A stretch of 64,000 nucleotides of DNA from an uncultured SAR116 cluster alpha proteobacterium (lineage in GTDB: Bacteria > Pseudomonadota > Alphaproteobacteria > Puniceispirillales > Puniceispirillaceae): positions 1-64,000 of the forward strand of contig CACJUX010000007.1 of the NCBI GenBank assembly GCA_902596655.1. Direction: 5' to 3'. This document shows positions 27,009 to 35,894 of this stretch, piece after piece (positions within the stretch are counted from its first letter, which is position 1; each line of letters opens with the position of its first letter). A program made the translations under genes and the position numbers. The notes beneath the pieces are model-generated. The model ran no database searches. It was not told the DNA's origin and saw only the letters and a program-made list of their open reading frames with translations.

Positions 27009-29559
27009 TTATGATCCTATTGGGAACAACGATCACGCGCTTTGGCGCCTGATTTTCAAGATATCGTACTATCGTGGGTGATGCCAGTGCGGCATCCTCG
27101 GCCTCCTGCGTTGTGCAATCACGAGCCAGTGAGACCGTATCCCGCAGCTTGCCATTAATCTGCACACCAATTTCGATAATGTTGTCGGCAATCAGGCTTT
27201 CGTTGGCTGTCGGCCAGCTGCTGTTGGCCAGCATAGTTTGATGCCCCAGCGTTTCCCATAATTCCTCAGCAATGTGGGGCGTAAGTGGCGCGATCAGTTG
27301 TACAAGTGTCTCGATGGCGAAGCGCCGCGCAGCGGCAACTGAGGGTGATTTGCCCTTAGTGTTGGAGATGGAATTTGCCAATGTATGCAACTGGGCAACG
27401 GCGCGGTTGAAGCGGAAACCCTCAATATCCAGAGACATGCTATAAATGGCTTTGTGGGTGGCCCGAACGAGCTCCATTCCTTCGCCGTCTGTTGGTTGTG
27501 GCGTGCCGATGCTTGGAAGGGCATTATCATTGACCATGCGATAGATACGTTTGAGAAAGCGTGACGCGCCCTGAACGCCGGCTTCAGTCCATTCCATATC
27601 GCGCTCTGGCGGCGAATCTGATAACATGAAAAGTCGGGCAGTGTCGGCCCCATAGGTCTCGATGATGATTTCAGGGTCAACAACGTTACGTTTTGACTTG
27701 CTCATCTTCTCGATCCGGCCAGCTCTGACGGCCTCGCCAGTTTTGCCGTGCCGCCAATCGTCACCATCATGAATGACCTCAGTGGGGAACAGCCATTTGC
27801 CATCCCTGTCCTGATATGTCTGATGACAGACCATCCCCTGTGTCATTAGTCCAGCGAAAGGCTCGGCAAGGTCAAGATAACCGACCTCACTCAGTGCGCG
27901 GGTGAAAAAGCGCGAATAGAGAAGGTGCAGAACAGCATGTTCTACGCCGCCGATATATTGATCCACAGGTAGCCAATATTCGGCCGCCTCACTGCTAAAA
28001 CCATGGGCGCTTTTTGGGTCGGCATAGCGCAAGAAATACCAGGAACTCTCGAAGAATGTGTCAAACGTGTCCTGTTCTCGGAATGCTGCCTTGCCACAGG
28101 ATGGACAACTGGTGTGTTTCCAGCTGGGATGATTGGCTAATGGGTTCCCCGGTTTTGAGAAATCCACGTCCTCGGGCAGGGTGACCGGCAGATCCTTCGC
28201 CGGGACCGGCACCACGCCACAATCATCACAATAGATGATGGGGATTGGGCAGCCCCAATAACGCTGGCGTGATACGCCCCAGTCACGAAGCCGAAATATG
28301 GTCTCAACGCTGCCGACTTTAATCTCCTCGAGGGCGGTAATGGCCGCCTGCTTACCGGCCTCAATATCAAGGCCGTCCCAATTACCGGAATTGATCAACT
28401 TTCCTGGGCCGGTATAGGCTTCTCGGGTGATTTTAAAATCATCCTGATTCACCCCTGGCGGCAAAACGACAGGCGTTACCGGCAGATTATAGGCCTTGGC
28501 AAAATCAAGATCCCGTTGGTCATGGGCTGGACATCCGAAGATGGCACCGGTTCCATATTCCATCAGGACAAAATTGGCGATATGGACGGGTAGTTTTTTG
28601 CCGGTAAGCAGTGGATGCTCAGCGGACAGGCCGGTGTCAAAACCCCGTTTTTCTGCTGTTTCAATCGTCACTTCTGATGTTCCAAGTTTAGCACATTCTG
28701 CGATGAAATCAGCGGCGTCTTGGTTGGTCTCTCCAAGTGCAACGGCCAGCGGGTGATTTGCTGCAACGGCAATGAAAGACGCGCCAAACAATGTATCAGG
28801 ACGGGTGGTGAAAACTTCAATAGTGTCTATTGGCATGGTATCGCCGAGCATTCTGAATTTAACACGCGCACCCTCTGATTTTCCAATCCAGTTGTGCTGC
28901 ATCAAGCGCACGCGTTCAGGCCAGCGCTCCAGTGTTTCAATTGCGGCGAGAAGTTCATCGGCATATTTCGTGATTTTCAGAAACCATTGTGAGAGTCGCC
29001 GACGTTCAACGATGGCTCCAGAGCGCCATCCCCGCCCATCGACAACTTGCTCATTTGCAAGGACGGTATTTTCCGCCGGATCCCAATTCACCCAACTTTC
29101 CTTACGATAGGCGAGGCCCTTTTCAAAGAATTTGAGGAACATTAATTGTTCATGCTGGTAATAATTTGGATCACAGGTAGCAAACTCCCGGCCCCAGTCG
29201 TAGGCAAGCCCCATGCTCTTCAACTGAGTCCGCATGGAAGCAATATTGTCGCGTGTCCAGTTTCCTGGATGGGCACCGCGTTCGATAGCGGCGTTTTCCG
29301 CTGGAAGGCCAAAGGCATCCCAGCCCATTGGGTGCAGCACATTGAAACCTTTAGCGCGGCGATACCGAGCAACGACGTCACCCAGTGTATAATTGCGGAC
29401 ATGCCCCATGTGAATCCGCCCTGATGGGTAGGGAAACATTTCCAGAACATAATATTTCGGCTTCGTTTTGTCGGGTGAGGCAGCGAATGAATTTGCCGCC
29501 ACCCAGCGGGCCTGCCATTTCTTTTCAATGGCAGGTGCGTCGTACTGAACCATATTCAT
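26995..29559 (-). CDS. leuS: Leucyl-tRNA synthetase
   Basis: Class I aminoacyl-tRNA synthetase that charges tRNA-Leu. The 854-residue product shows [22 protein letters not shown] containing the HIGH-type motif (HMGH). A large CP1 editing domain includes [20 protein letters not shown]. The zinc-finger-like [30 protein letters not shown] and the KMSKS loop [13 protein letters not shown] near residue 620 follow. The C-terminus ends in [14 protein letters not shown]. Its end overlaps lptE by 14 bases, and the DUF3576 gene lies 59 bases upstream in the same direction. Confidence 0.98.
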   Translation of the reverse strand: MNMVQYDAPAIEKKWQARWVAANSFAASPDKTKPKYYVLEMFPYPSGRIHMGHVRNYTLGDVVARYRRAKGFNVLHPMGWDAFGLPAENAAIERGAHPGNWTRDNIASMRTQLKSMGLAYDWGREFATCDPNYYQHEQLMFLKFFEKGLAYRKESWVNWDPAENTVLANEQVVDGRGWRSGAIVERRRLSQWFLKITKYADELLAAIETLERWPERVRLMQHNWIGKSEGARVKFRMLGDTMPIDTIEVFTTRPDTLFGASFIAVAANHPLAVALGETNQDAADFIAECAKLGTSEVTIETAEKRGFDTGLSAEHPLLTGKKLPVHIANFVLMEYGTGAIFGCPAHDQRDLDFAKAYNLPVTPVVLPPGVNQDDFKITREAYTGPGKLINSGNWDGLDIEAGKQAAITALEEIKVGSVETIFRLRDWGVSRQRYWGCPIPIIYCDDCGVVPVPAKDLPVTLPEDVDFSKPGNPLANHPSWKHTSCPSCGKAAFREQDTFDTFFESSWYFLRYADPKSAHGFSSEAAEYWLPVDQYIGGVEHAVLHLLYSRFFTRALSEVGYLDLAEPFAGLMTQGMVCHQTYQDRDGKWLFPTEVIHDGDDWRHGKTGEAVRAGRIEKMSKSKRNVVDPEIIIETYGADTARLFMLSDSPPERDMEWTEAGVQGASRFLKRIYRMVNDNALPSIGTPQPTDGEGMELVRATHKAIYSMSLDIEGFRFNRAVAQLHTLANSISNTKGKSPSVAAARRFAIETLVQLIAPLTPHIAEELWETLGHQTMLANSSWPTANESLIADNIIEIGVQINGKLRDTVSLARDCTTQEAEDAALASPTIVRYLENQAPKRVIVVPNRIINVVV

Positions 29560-29618
29560 TACCCCAAAAAGGTATATTTTACAGGAAATTGCTTAAGCAG
29601 CCCTCTGCCAATTTTTAA

Positions 29619-30119
29619 CTATTCTACGGTGGCCTCAATCATTGAAGACCGTAATTCACGAGCACGAGTTAATATTAAATCTTCAAGGTTCCTCTCGAGT
29701 TCTTCATCTCTTCCTGATTGGACCCATAAGTTAGTTCTGAAATTTTGTACGTAAACTCTTGCTGATACAGCATCCGACCTTAGCTCTCGCCCAACTATAA
29801 ATACAACTATTTTGATTCTATGCGAAGTATCGGTTGGAAGTGAATACCAATCAGTAACGATTGAACCACCAAAAGTATCAACATCTTCCAGTGGAACGAA
29901 TGATACGACATCTAATGAGGCCCGCCACAAGAGTGCATTTACTGGCATACCATCGCTTTGTTGAGCTTCGCTAAAAAACTTTGACAGTTTCGTCCCACCG
30001 GCTTCACCAGTAATTATTGATACTGGTCCTTCGTCTTTAACTGGTTCGGGGTTTTCAAATCCACTACATCCATAGGAAAGGATTGCAAACACAACCAGAA
30101 TGTAACGACTGATTTTCAT
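29619..30119 (-). CDS. DUF3576 family lipoprotein
   Basis: Conserved alphaproteobacterial envelope protein of unknown function that normally sits just upstream of leuS, as here. The 166-residue product has a signal peptide with lipobox ILSYGC (Cys near residue 18). A globular part follows, with NALLWRASLDVVSFVPLEDVD, FGGSIVTDWY, and VQNFRTNLWVQSGRDEELERNLEDLILTRAREL (cited as VQNFRT and RNLEDLILTRAREL). This pattern matches my memory of DUF3576. It lies between leuS and the porin, same strand, separated from the porin by a strong terminator. Confidence 0.88.
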   Translation of the reverse strand: MKISRYILVVFAILSYGCSGFENPEPVKDEGPVSIITGEAGGTKLSKFFSEAQQSDGMPVNALLWRASLDVVSFVPLEDVDTFGGSIVTDWYSLPTDTSHRIKIVVFIVGRELRSDAVSARVYVQNFRTNLWVQSGRDEELERNLEDLILTRARELRSSMIEATVE

Positions 30120-30132
30120 TTTATAATCACTC

Positions 30133-30163
30133 CAAAAAAAAGGGGGCTGTTTCCAGCCCCCTT
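30133..30163 (-). terminator. Rho-independent terminator of the porin gene
   Basis: Read on the minus strand, an 8-bp stem GGGGGCTG/CAGCCCCC with a GAAA-type loop is followed by eight T. It begins about 20 bases after the porin stop, so the porin is probably a single-gene transcript. Confidence 0.93.
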
Positions 30164-30185
30164 ACAATAGTCGATTTTGCACAAA

Positions 30186-31154
30186 TTAGAAACTGATGTT
30201 CAGGTTCACACTTGTGCGGCTTGCAGATGTACTGGTTGTAACGCCCAATGAGTTTTTGAGATCTTGATCGTTGTGCGTGACATGCAACACCATGCCAGGT
30301 GTAACAGTGTAGGAAATGCCAACACCAGTGTCGGTCATTTCATACGCTGAATCCTTGTCGTCATCACCCGAAGCAGAATATGCTGTCAATTTTACAGAAT
30401 CTGATACCGTATAAGCGATACCAACACCTGTACCAACCATAGATTCCGTCACAGTGTTACCAGTATCTTTCTCGTTTTGAGCCATTGTGACAGTAGCGTT
30501 TCCAATACCAATCACCACGCCCAGAGAAGAGGCATCAACTTCTGTAGTGGCTGTTCCTGTGTCATTTTCCATAGTGGCATACTTGAGGGTAACAGATGCA
30601 CCAGCTGCGTCTGTAGCAAACTTCAAGCCATAATATGTTTGCTCTGCAGTGCCGCCATCACCTCGACCAAGTGCGAATGAAAAACCACCCATGGCTGGAG
30701 ATGTGTAAGTAACATCCGGGTCGCCAATTGACTCGTCCGCTGGAAGCACCTGGTACTGAAGTGCGTTTTGGGTCGCGTTGTTACCTGAAACCCATGTCAC
30801 TGTACCTTCGTCTGGTGTCACATCAACAGCAGTTGCGAAACCTGTCATGCTTTCACCAAGTGGACCGAAGCCAATTGTACCGAAATCACCGGTTATAGTG
30901 GCACCCGTCTCTTCCACACCTGTTTGACTGGTGTTGACAGTACCTGCAACAGCCATTCCATTATCCAGCGTGTTAGAGAAAGCGATTGAGTAATCAAAAT
31001 TCTCTGTTGAGAGTGAGTTTACGCTAGTTCCTCCTGAAACATCAGTTGAAACGTATGCGGCTTCATATCCGCCAGAAATTGACACGTCTGCAGACGCTGC
31101 AGACACACCACCAACCGCTACGAGTGCGGTTGTCGCAAGAAGAGTCTTACGCAT
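30186..31154 (-). CDS. Gram-negative porin
   Basis: Outer-membrane beta-barrel porin of the alphaproteobacterial type. The 322-residue product has a classic signal peptide (MRKTLLATTALVAVGGVSAASA, cleavage after ASA, cited in part). Alternating short beta strands rich in Gly, Ser and Thr follow, and the C-terminal VNLNISF ends in the Phe recognised by the Bam machinery. The middle shows porin-like strand repeats such as GFSFALGRGDG and GVGISYTVTPGM. It has a strong ribosome site (AAGGGAG, 6 bases from the ATG) and its own terminator, as expected for an abundant protein. It contains five N-x-S/T sequons. Confidence 0.93.
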   Translation of the reverse strand: MRKTLLATTALVAVGGVSAASADVSISGGYEAAYVSTDVSGGTSVNSLSTENFDYSIAFSNTLDNGMAVAGTVNTSQTGVEETGATITGDFGTIGFGPLGESMTGFATAVDVTPDEGTVTWVSGNNATQNALQYQVLPADESIGDPDVTYTSPAMGGFSFALGRGDGGTAEQTYYGLKFATDAAGASVTLKYATMENDTGTATTEVDASSLGVVIGIGNATVTMAQNEKDTGNTVTESMVGTGVGIAYTVSDSVKLTAYSASGDDDKDSAYEMTDTGVGISYTVTPGMVLHVTHNDQDLKNSLGVTTSTSASRTSVNLNISF

Positions 31155-31270
31155 TTTGTTCTCCCTTATGATAGAGATTGTTCAACAAGATTGTTGTGCG
31201 GTGAACATAGACCGCTGCAATGTGCGGTTACTAATCAATTGTGTTAGTCAGACAGCTGTTTTTTTAAGGG

Positions 31271-31288
31271 TGTTGCATATTTGCAACA
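31271..31288. promoter_or_regulatory. Perfect 7-bp inverted repeat upstream of the porin
   Basis: TGTTGCA and TGCAACA flank a 4-base centre, 117 bases upstream of the porin ATG and 125 bases before the first gene of the sulfotransferase island. It could be an operator in the shared divergent control region. There is no T-run, so it is not a typical terminator. Confidence 0.45.
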
Positions 31289-31412
31289 TGTGAATGGCAT
31301 AGGATTTTTTGCATTGTGTTAAACCGGTGAATTATTAATGCTTCATAGAGTTACGGCATAGCTCGGGTTGCACAAAGAGACGTGTGCAAGTAACCAAAAA
31401 ACGGTCAATGTT

Positions 31413-32441
31413 ATGAAAATTTATGAAATTTTGTCGAATCCATATTGGATGCCAAGCAGTCTAAGCTTTGAAGAAATATTTTTTGAAGAAATTTCAGAGC
31501 ATACGCTAAAACAATCGTCCTTTCTTGATCAACGAGCCGTGGGAAAAACTGGCAAGTCTATAAAGGTCCCTATTCGACACCTTTTAGACAATTGCCATTT
31601 AATCGATGCCAGTGGGTCAATAAATCATATTTTTCACATATCACATGTCGGGTCGACATTTATTGCCAAACTTTATGATGAATTTTTTGATACCACTGTT
31701 TATAGGGAGCCAACTGCCTTCAAGGGGTTGGCGTTCTTGTGTCGTGAAACAAAAAACGGCGTTACGCCATTTGGTCCCGAAGAACTGTCTCGTTTATATA
31801 ATCTACTTTGCAAGCTCATGATGAGAGGAAACAAAGCGACAATAATAAAACATTCAAGTCAAAATTTGATTATCCCAGACTTCAATGCTGCCATGGGGGT
31901 TGGCCCTGCGCCTGTTTTGTTTGTTTACACACCCCTAAAGAAATTCTTATGTCATGGTTTAGCTTCACCAGGGCTGCAGTCTGACGCCGTAAATGGCGCA
32001 GATGCGCGCATAAAGTTTTTCAATTCAACATCTACGCTTGATACGGTGGCCCTAAGAAAAATGAGCAAAATCCAGCAAATTTCTCTTATTTGGGTTGCAG
32101 AGATGATCAAAGTTCTGGCCAGATTTGATGAAGAACGCAATGATCATCTTCTCAATTTTGATGAAGTTATGTCCTCTGAAACCAAAAGCGAAATGATAAA
32201 TATTCTTTCGACTGCGTTTGACATTCCAGTTGTGAGAAGTCAGATCGCAAAAATAGAAGGTTCTCCAATTTGGGAGAAAAATTCAAAAGGGCTTTCCGAG
32301 GGTGGGTACGCGTCACGGCAGCAAAAGATAAGTCAGACTGAAGTAAAGGAAAAAGATCAGATCATTGCGGGTATGAACTGGGTCGCTAACCTTTGTGAAA
32401 GAAATATTATGTTCCGGCCCCTGCTCAAATACATTGAATAA
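31413..32441 (+). CDS. Sulfotransferase-like protein with a degenerate PAPS loop
   Basis: A 342-residue protein I cannot assign to a characterised family. The stretch HISHVGSTFIAKLYDEFFD near residues 76-94 resembles the nucleotide-binding loop of bacterial sulfotransferase-family proteins (typical H.ARCGSTLL...L), with Arg/Cys replaced by Val. A later FVYTPLKKFLCHGLA sits where a 3'-phosphate motif would lie. It starts at the ATG at 31413; a TTG at 31368 is also open. Base composition is AT-rich compared with leuS or parB. It precedes the TPR-sulfotransferase by 88 bases on the same strand, which supports a linked role. It could equally be an inactive paralogue. Confidence 0.62.
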   Translation: MKIYEILSNPYWMPSSLSFEEIFFEEISEHTLKQSSFLDQRAVGKTGKSIKVPIRHLLDNCHLIDASGSINHIFHISHVGSTFIAKLYDEFFDTTVYREPTAFKGLAFLCRETKNGVTPFGPEELSRLYNLLCKLMMRGNKATIIKHSSQNLIIPDFNAAMGVGPAPVLFVYTPLKKFLCHGLASPGLQSDAVNGADARIKFFNSTSTLDTVALRKMSKIQQISLIWVAEMIKVLARFDEERNDHLLNFDEVMSSETKSEMINILSTAFDIPVVRSQIAKIEGSPIWEKNSKGLSEGGYASRQQKISQTEVKEKDQIIAGMNWVANLCERNIMFRPLLKYIE

Positions 32442-32529
32442 TTTTTTGGATTAAACCAACTATCACCAGATTTCGAAGTATTGTTGCGAATCAAACCATT
32501 CGTCATAATGAAATTTTCTGGAGGGTTTT

Positions 32530-34338
32530 TTGCCAAATATTCCGAATGCATTAATCAAATCTCTACTTGAAGATCTTCGCCGTGGCAACTTTGCCACTGT
32601 GATTTCTGGGTCAAACGATTTGCTCAAAACACACCCCAACTCGATAATGGTTTTAAACATTAAAGGTGTCGCACTCCTAAACAGCAACGAGTACGACTTG
32701 GCAGAACGCTGCTTTCGCATGGCTAGAAAAAAATCTCCAGCTATTGACTATACGTGCCTCAACCTTGGCAATCTAAATTTCAAAAGGGGTGCTTTTGATC
32801 TTGCAAAAAAAAACTACCAGGAAGCACTACGGCTCAACCCAAAAAATCAGCAAGCAGCAAATAATCTGGGGACTACGTTTAAAGAACTGGGTGACTTAAA
32901 AACAGCAGAGAAATTCTACTTAAAGGCAATTAATATTGACAAAGGTTTTGCCGATCCACATTACAATTTTGGCGTCATTCAGAGACAATTAAATAAATTA
33001 GACAAGGCAGAAGCCGCTTATAAAAACGCATTAATTATCCGGCCGCAATATCCTGAAGCTCTAAATAATCTTGCTACCCTGTACCGTGATCTTGGAAAAA
33101 CAAACGAGGCCGTAAAGCTTTACAATAAAGCGTTGGAGATAAGGTCAAATTTTAAACAGGCTTTCTTTAATTTGTGTGAAACATATGAAAAGAAAAACGC
33201 AATAACTGAACTAAAAGCTCTTTTAAATTCGTCTACCTACTCAATTTTTCTGAATTTAGAAGATGCAAAATATTACAGTGCATTAATTCTCTTTCGTGAA
33301 AAGAAATTTAGTGAATGTAAAGACGCGTGTTTAGCAGTGGATATAAGAAGCCTGTCCAAAAAACGAGTCAGCGGATTTCTGCATCTAAAGGGAAAAGCGT
33401 ATGAAAACGTAGGACAATTTTCCCAAGCCTTCACTACATTTAATGAAATGAACCAATTTTTTAAATCCTCTACTGATTATGATGAGAAGGCTAAATTAGC
33501 TTATCAAAAAAAGATGCAGGTCAGGCGAGATGAGTTGCATGACAAAAATATTAACCGCGAAGAACGTCAGTGTGACGATGGCAAAAATTTGCTATTTATG
33601 GTAGGGTTTCCTAGGTCAGGAACGACACTTCTTGATACGATTTTAAGGTCACATAAGGACTTACAAGTTCTTGAGGAAAAGCCGATGGTCAGCGAAATGG
33701 AGGCGGCTGTTTCCGGCACGGATACCTTAGAAAAAATTGAGGAAATGAAAGAAGGAGATATAAACGCCGCCCAGAACGCCTATTTCAAGGAAGCACGAAA
33801 ACATGTTGATTTTAAAAAGTCAAAAATTGTTGTGGATAAACTACCGCTTAATCTTGCTGAGGCCGCGCTAATCTCCAAAGTTTTTCCGAAGTCAAAATAT
33901 CTTTTTGTATCCAGACATCCTCTGGATGCGGTCTTAAGTTGCTTTATGCAAAACTTTAAACTTAATGAAGCTATGTCAAATATGTTGGAATTGGCAGATA
34001 TTGTGACTTTGTACGACCAAGTTATGGATATTTTTTTCATGTCTGTAGATACGTATTCACTTGATATCCACGTTGTGAAGTATGAGGAACTTATAGGAAA
34101 TATGGAAACTGTAGTTTCAAATATTCTCGAATTTATGGATTTACAGTGGGATGAGGGGGTCCTCCAATATCAAAAAACCGCGCTAACTAGAGACGAAATT
34201 CGGACCCCAAGTTATGCTCAAGTGGTACAGCCACTTTACAAGAACGCAGCATATAGATGGCTCAATTATTCTAAAGAGCTCGAGACCTGTAAGCCAGTTT
34301 TGAAGAAATGGGTGCGGAAATTTAGGTATCAAATGTAG
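32530..34338 (+). CDS. TPR-repeat sulfotransferase (Sulfotransferase_3 type)
   Basis: A 602-residue fusion. Residues about 1-260 form tetratricopeptide repeats (NNLGTTFKELGDLKTAEKFY, NNLATLYRDLGKTNEAVKLY). Residues about 355-600 form a PAPS-dependent sulfotransferase with 5'-phosphosulfate loop MVGFPRSGTTLLDTIL and 3'-phosphate motif YLFVSRHPLDAVLSCFMQ. Both motifs are intact, so the enzyme should be active. In such fusions the TPR part may select a protein or peptide acceptor; the acceptor here is unknown. The start is a TTG at 32530, five bases after GGAGGG. AT-rich, with lysine-rich coding, unlike its flanks. Confidence 0.88.
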   Translation: MPNIPNALIKSLLEDLRRGNFATVISGSNDLLKTHPNSIMVLNIKGVALLNSNEYDLAERCFRMARKKSPAIDYTCLNLGNLNFKRGAFDLAKKNYQEALRLNPKNQQAANNLGTTFKELGDLKTAEKFYLKAINIDKGFADPHYNFGVIQRQLNKLDKAEAAYKNALIIRPQYPEALNNLATLYRDLGKTNEAVKLYNKALEIRSNFKQAFFNLCETYEKKNAITELKALLNSSTYSIFLNLEDAKYYSALILFREKKFSECKDACLAVDIRSLSKKRVSGFLHLKGKAYENVGQFSQAFTTFNEMNQFFKSSTDYDEKAKLAYQKKMQVRRDELHDKNINREERQCDDGKNLLFMVGFPRSGTTLLDTILRSHKDLQVLEEKPMVSEMEAAVSGTDTLEKIEEMKEGDINAAQNAYFKEARKHVDFKKSKIVVDKLPLNLAEAALISKVFPKSKYLFVSRHPLDAVLSCFMQNFKLNEAMSNMLELADIVTLYDQVMDIFFMSVDTYSLDIHVVKYEELIGNMETVVSNILEFMDLQWDEGVLQYQKTALTRDEIRTPSYAQVVQPLYKNAAYRWLNYSKELETCKPVLKKWVRKFRYQM

Positions 34339-34401
34339 ACATATAAAGTTACCATTTTTATTTGACTTTTTTGTTCTAAAAAACTAAGAAATCGATCTCT
34401 T

Positions 34402-35094
34402 TTATATTTTAAGAGTTGCGTTTTTGGGTTGTATAAATTTTGGGGCATTTGGTAATGGATCCGTAGGTTGAGATTTTTTTCGGAAAATCAGATTCCACGC
34501 GATAGTAATCCTTTCCTCTTCCGAATCGTTTGGGTAAACAGAATGTAATAATGTAGATGGAAAAACAATCATTTCTCCAGCTTTGGGTCGCATTGATACC
34601 TTGGGCGCAAAGGCGTTAGAGTTTAATTCTTGGTATATGTGATGATCAAACCTCGAATTTACGAACTCTATCATACCACTTTCACCGCTTTTCACAGCGG
34701 GTTGTTTTACATAATAAACTCCTGATATGTGGAATCTGCCGTGTGTGTGAATGGAGTTAAAACCACCTTTCTTATTTATGTTTACCCAAGCATTTGCTTC
34801 AAACTCATAACTAGCAATGTTTATCTTGGCTCCTATTTGTTGCGCGTAGGTGCTTGCTGCAATTGGAAACATTTTTGATATCTTGGAAAATCCAGGTTCT
34901 GGCCTTGACATCAGTCCGTCGGGAGAATGCCAACTGTCCCCTTTATTTGATACATTCACTCCATGTGCATCTTTGCGCCACGATCTTGCCTCGCTGGCGA
35001 TTAGCTTGTTTAACTGTTCATGATCGCTAACTGTAAATTTTACTATTGGGCATGAAAACAAATAATTTGTGTTTATGAATTCAATTTGTTGCAT
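34402..35094 (-). CDS. Putative 2OG-Fe(II) oxygenase (TIGR02466/PF13759-like)
   Basis: A 230-residue cupin-type protein. SIHTHGRFHISGVYYVKQP near residues 117-135 gives the expected His-containing strand of this family (normally H.H....SGVYY). PKAGEMIVFPSTLLHSVYPN supplies the distal His, and RITIAWNLIF the Arg strand. FEANAWVNINKKGGFN also fits. The start at 35094 has GGAG six bases upstream. It converges with the TPR-sulfotransferase and is in the same AT-rich stretch. Many relatives of this oxygenase are fused to TPR domains (established knowledge), hinting at a common substrate class. Substrate unknown. Confidence 0.8.
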   Translation of the reverse strand: MQQIEFINTNYLFSCPIVKFTVSDHEQLNKLIASEARSWRKDAHGVNVSNKGDSWHSPDGLMSRPEPGFSKISKMFPIAASTYAQQIGAKINIASYEFEANAWVNINKKGGFNSIHTHGRFHISGVYYVKQPAVKSGESGMIEFVNSRFDHHIYQELNSNAFAPKVSMRPKAGEMIVFPSTLLHSVYPNDSEEERITIAWNLIFRKKSQPTDPLPNAPKFIQPKNATLKI

Positions 35095-35166
35095 ATTCCA
35101 CTCCATACATTATTAAAACGAACATGGTCGAACAAATAGAGAGTTCGTGGGATATCGGCCTCTTTT

Positions 35167-35886
35167 ATGGATTTACAGACACCAAACCAGATTGCAATAG
35201 AGACCTTAATGAGTTCAGTTCGGTATAATATTCAAATAACACAAGAAAAGATCAGAGCTGAAAAGCATAAATTAGCCCAAGGACACCTTAGTATCCCAAA
35301 GCTAGTCGCTGTTAGCAAGCAACAACCAGACAACAAAGTCGATGAAAGTATTTTAGCTGGCCAACGTGTTTTTGGTGAAAACCGTGTCCAAGAAGCAAAG
35401 CAGCGGTGGCATGCCAGAAAGGTCAAGTATCCTGATTTGGAACTGCACTTAATTGGGCCTCTGCAAACAAACAAGGTGGCTGACGCTGTCGAACTGTTTG
35501 ATTTTATCGAGGTGGTCGATAGGGTAAAACTCGCAAAAATTCTAGCAGTTGAAATGCGGCGTCAGAACCGGCATTTACCATGTTTTGTTCAGGTCAACAC
35601 TGGTGAGGAGCCGCAGAAGGCTGGGGTTATGCCAAGCGAAGTTGATGAATTCATCCATTTTTGCCAACAGGATTGCAGTCTCGATATTGTCGGCTTGATG
35701 TGTATCCCACCTGCAGATGAGGAGCCGGCGATGCATTTCGCGTTGTTGCGCGAGATGGCAAAACGCAACAACTTGTCCGAACTGTCGATGGGAATGAGCT
35801 CAGATTTCGAGACGGCAATAGCTTTTGGTTCCACATCGGTGCGGGTTGGCTCCGCTATTTTTGGTGCGCGTGAAAAGCAGAAGTAG
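35167..35886 (+). CDS. YggS family pyridoxal phosphate homeostasis protein
   Basis: PLP-binding, alanine-racemase-fold protein without known enzyme activity, involved in vitamin B6 homeostasis. The 239-residue product has the PLP-lysine region PKLVAVSKQQPDNKV near residue 45, FGENRVQEAKQRW, LHLIGPLQTNKV, and the phosphate-binding LSMGMSSDFETAIAFGSTSVRVGSAIFG (cited as MGMSSDFETAI and VRVGSAIFG). It is divergent from the oxygenase. In many alphaproteobacteria yggS lies near leuS; here about 5.6 kb of porin and AT-rich genes intervene. Confidence 0.95.
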   Translation: MDLQTPNQIAIETLMSSVRYNIQITQEKIRAEKHKLAQGHLSIPKLVAVSKQQPDNKVDESILAGQRVFGENRVQEAKQRWHARKVKYPDLELHLIGPLQTNKVADAVELFDFIEVVDRVKLAKILAVEMRRQNRHLPCFVQVNTGEEPQKAGVMPSEVDEFIHFCQQDCSLDIVGLMCIPPADEEPAMHFALLREMAKRNNLSELSMGMSSDFETAIAFGSTSVRVGSAIFGAREKQK

Positions 35887-35894
35887 ATAGTCAC

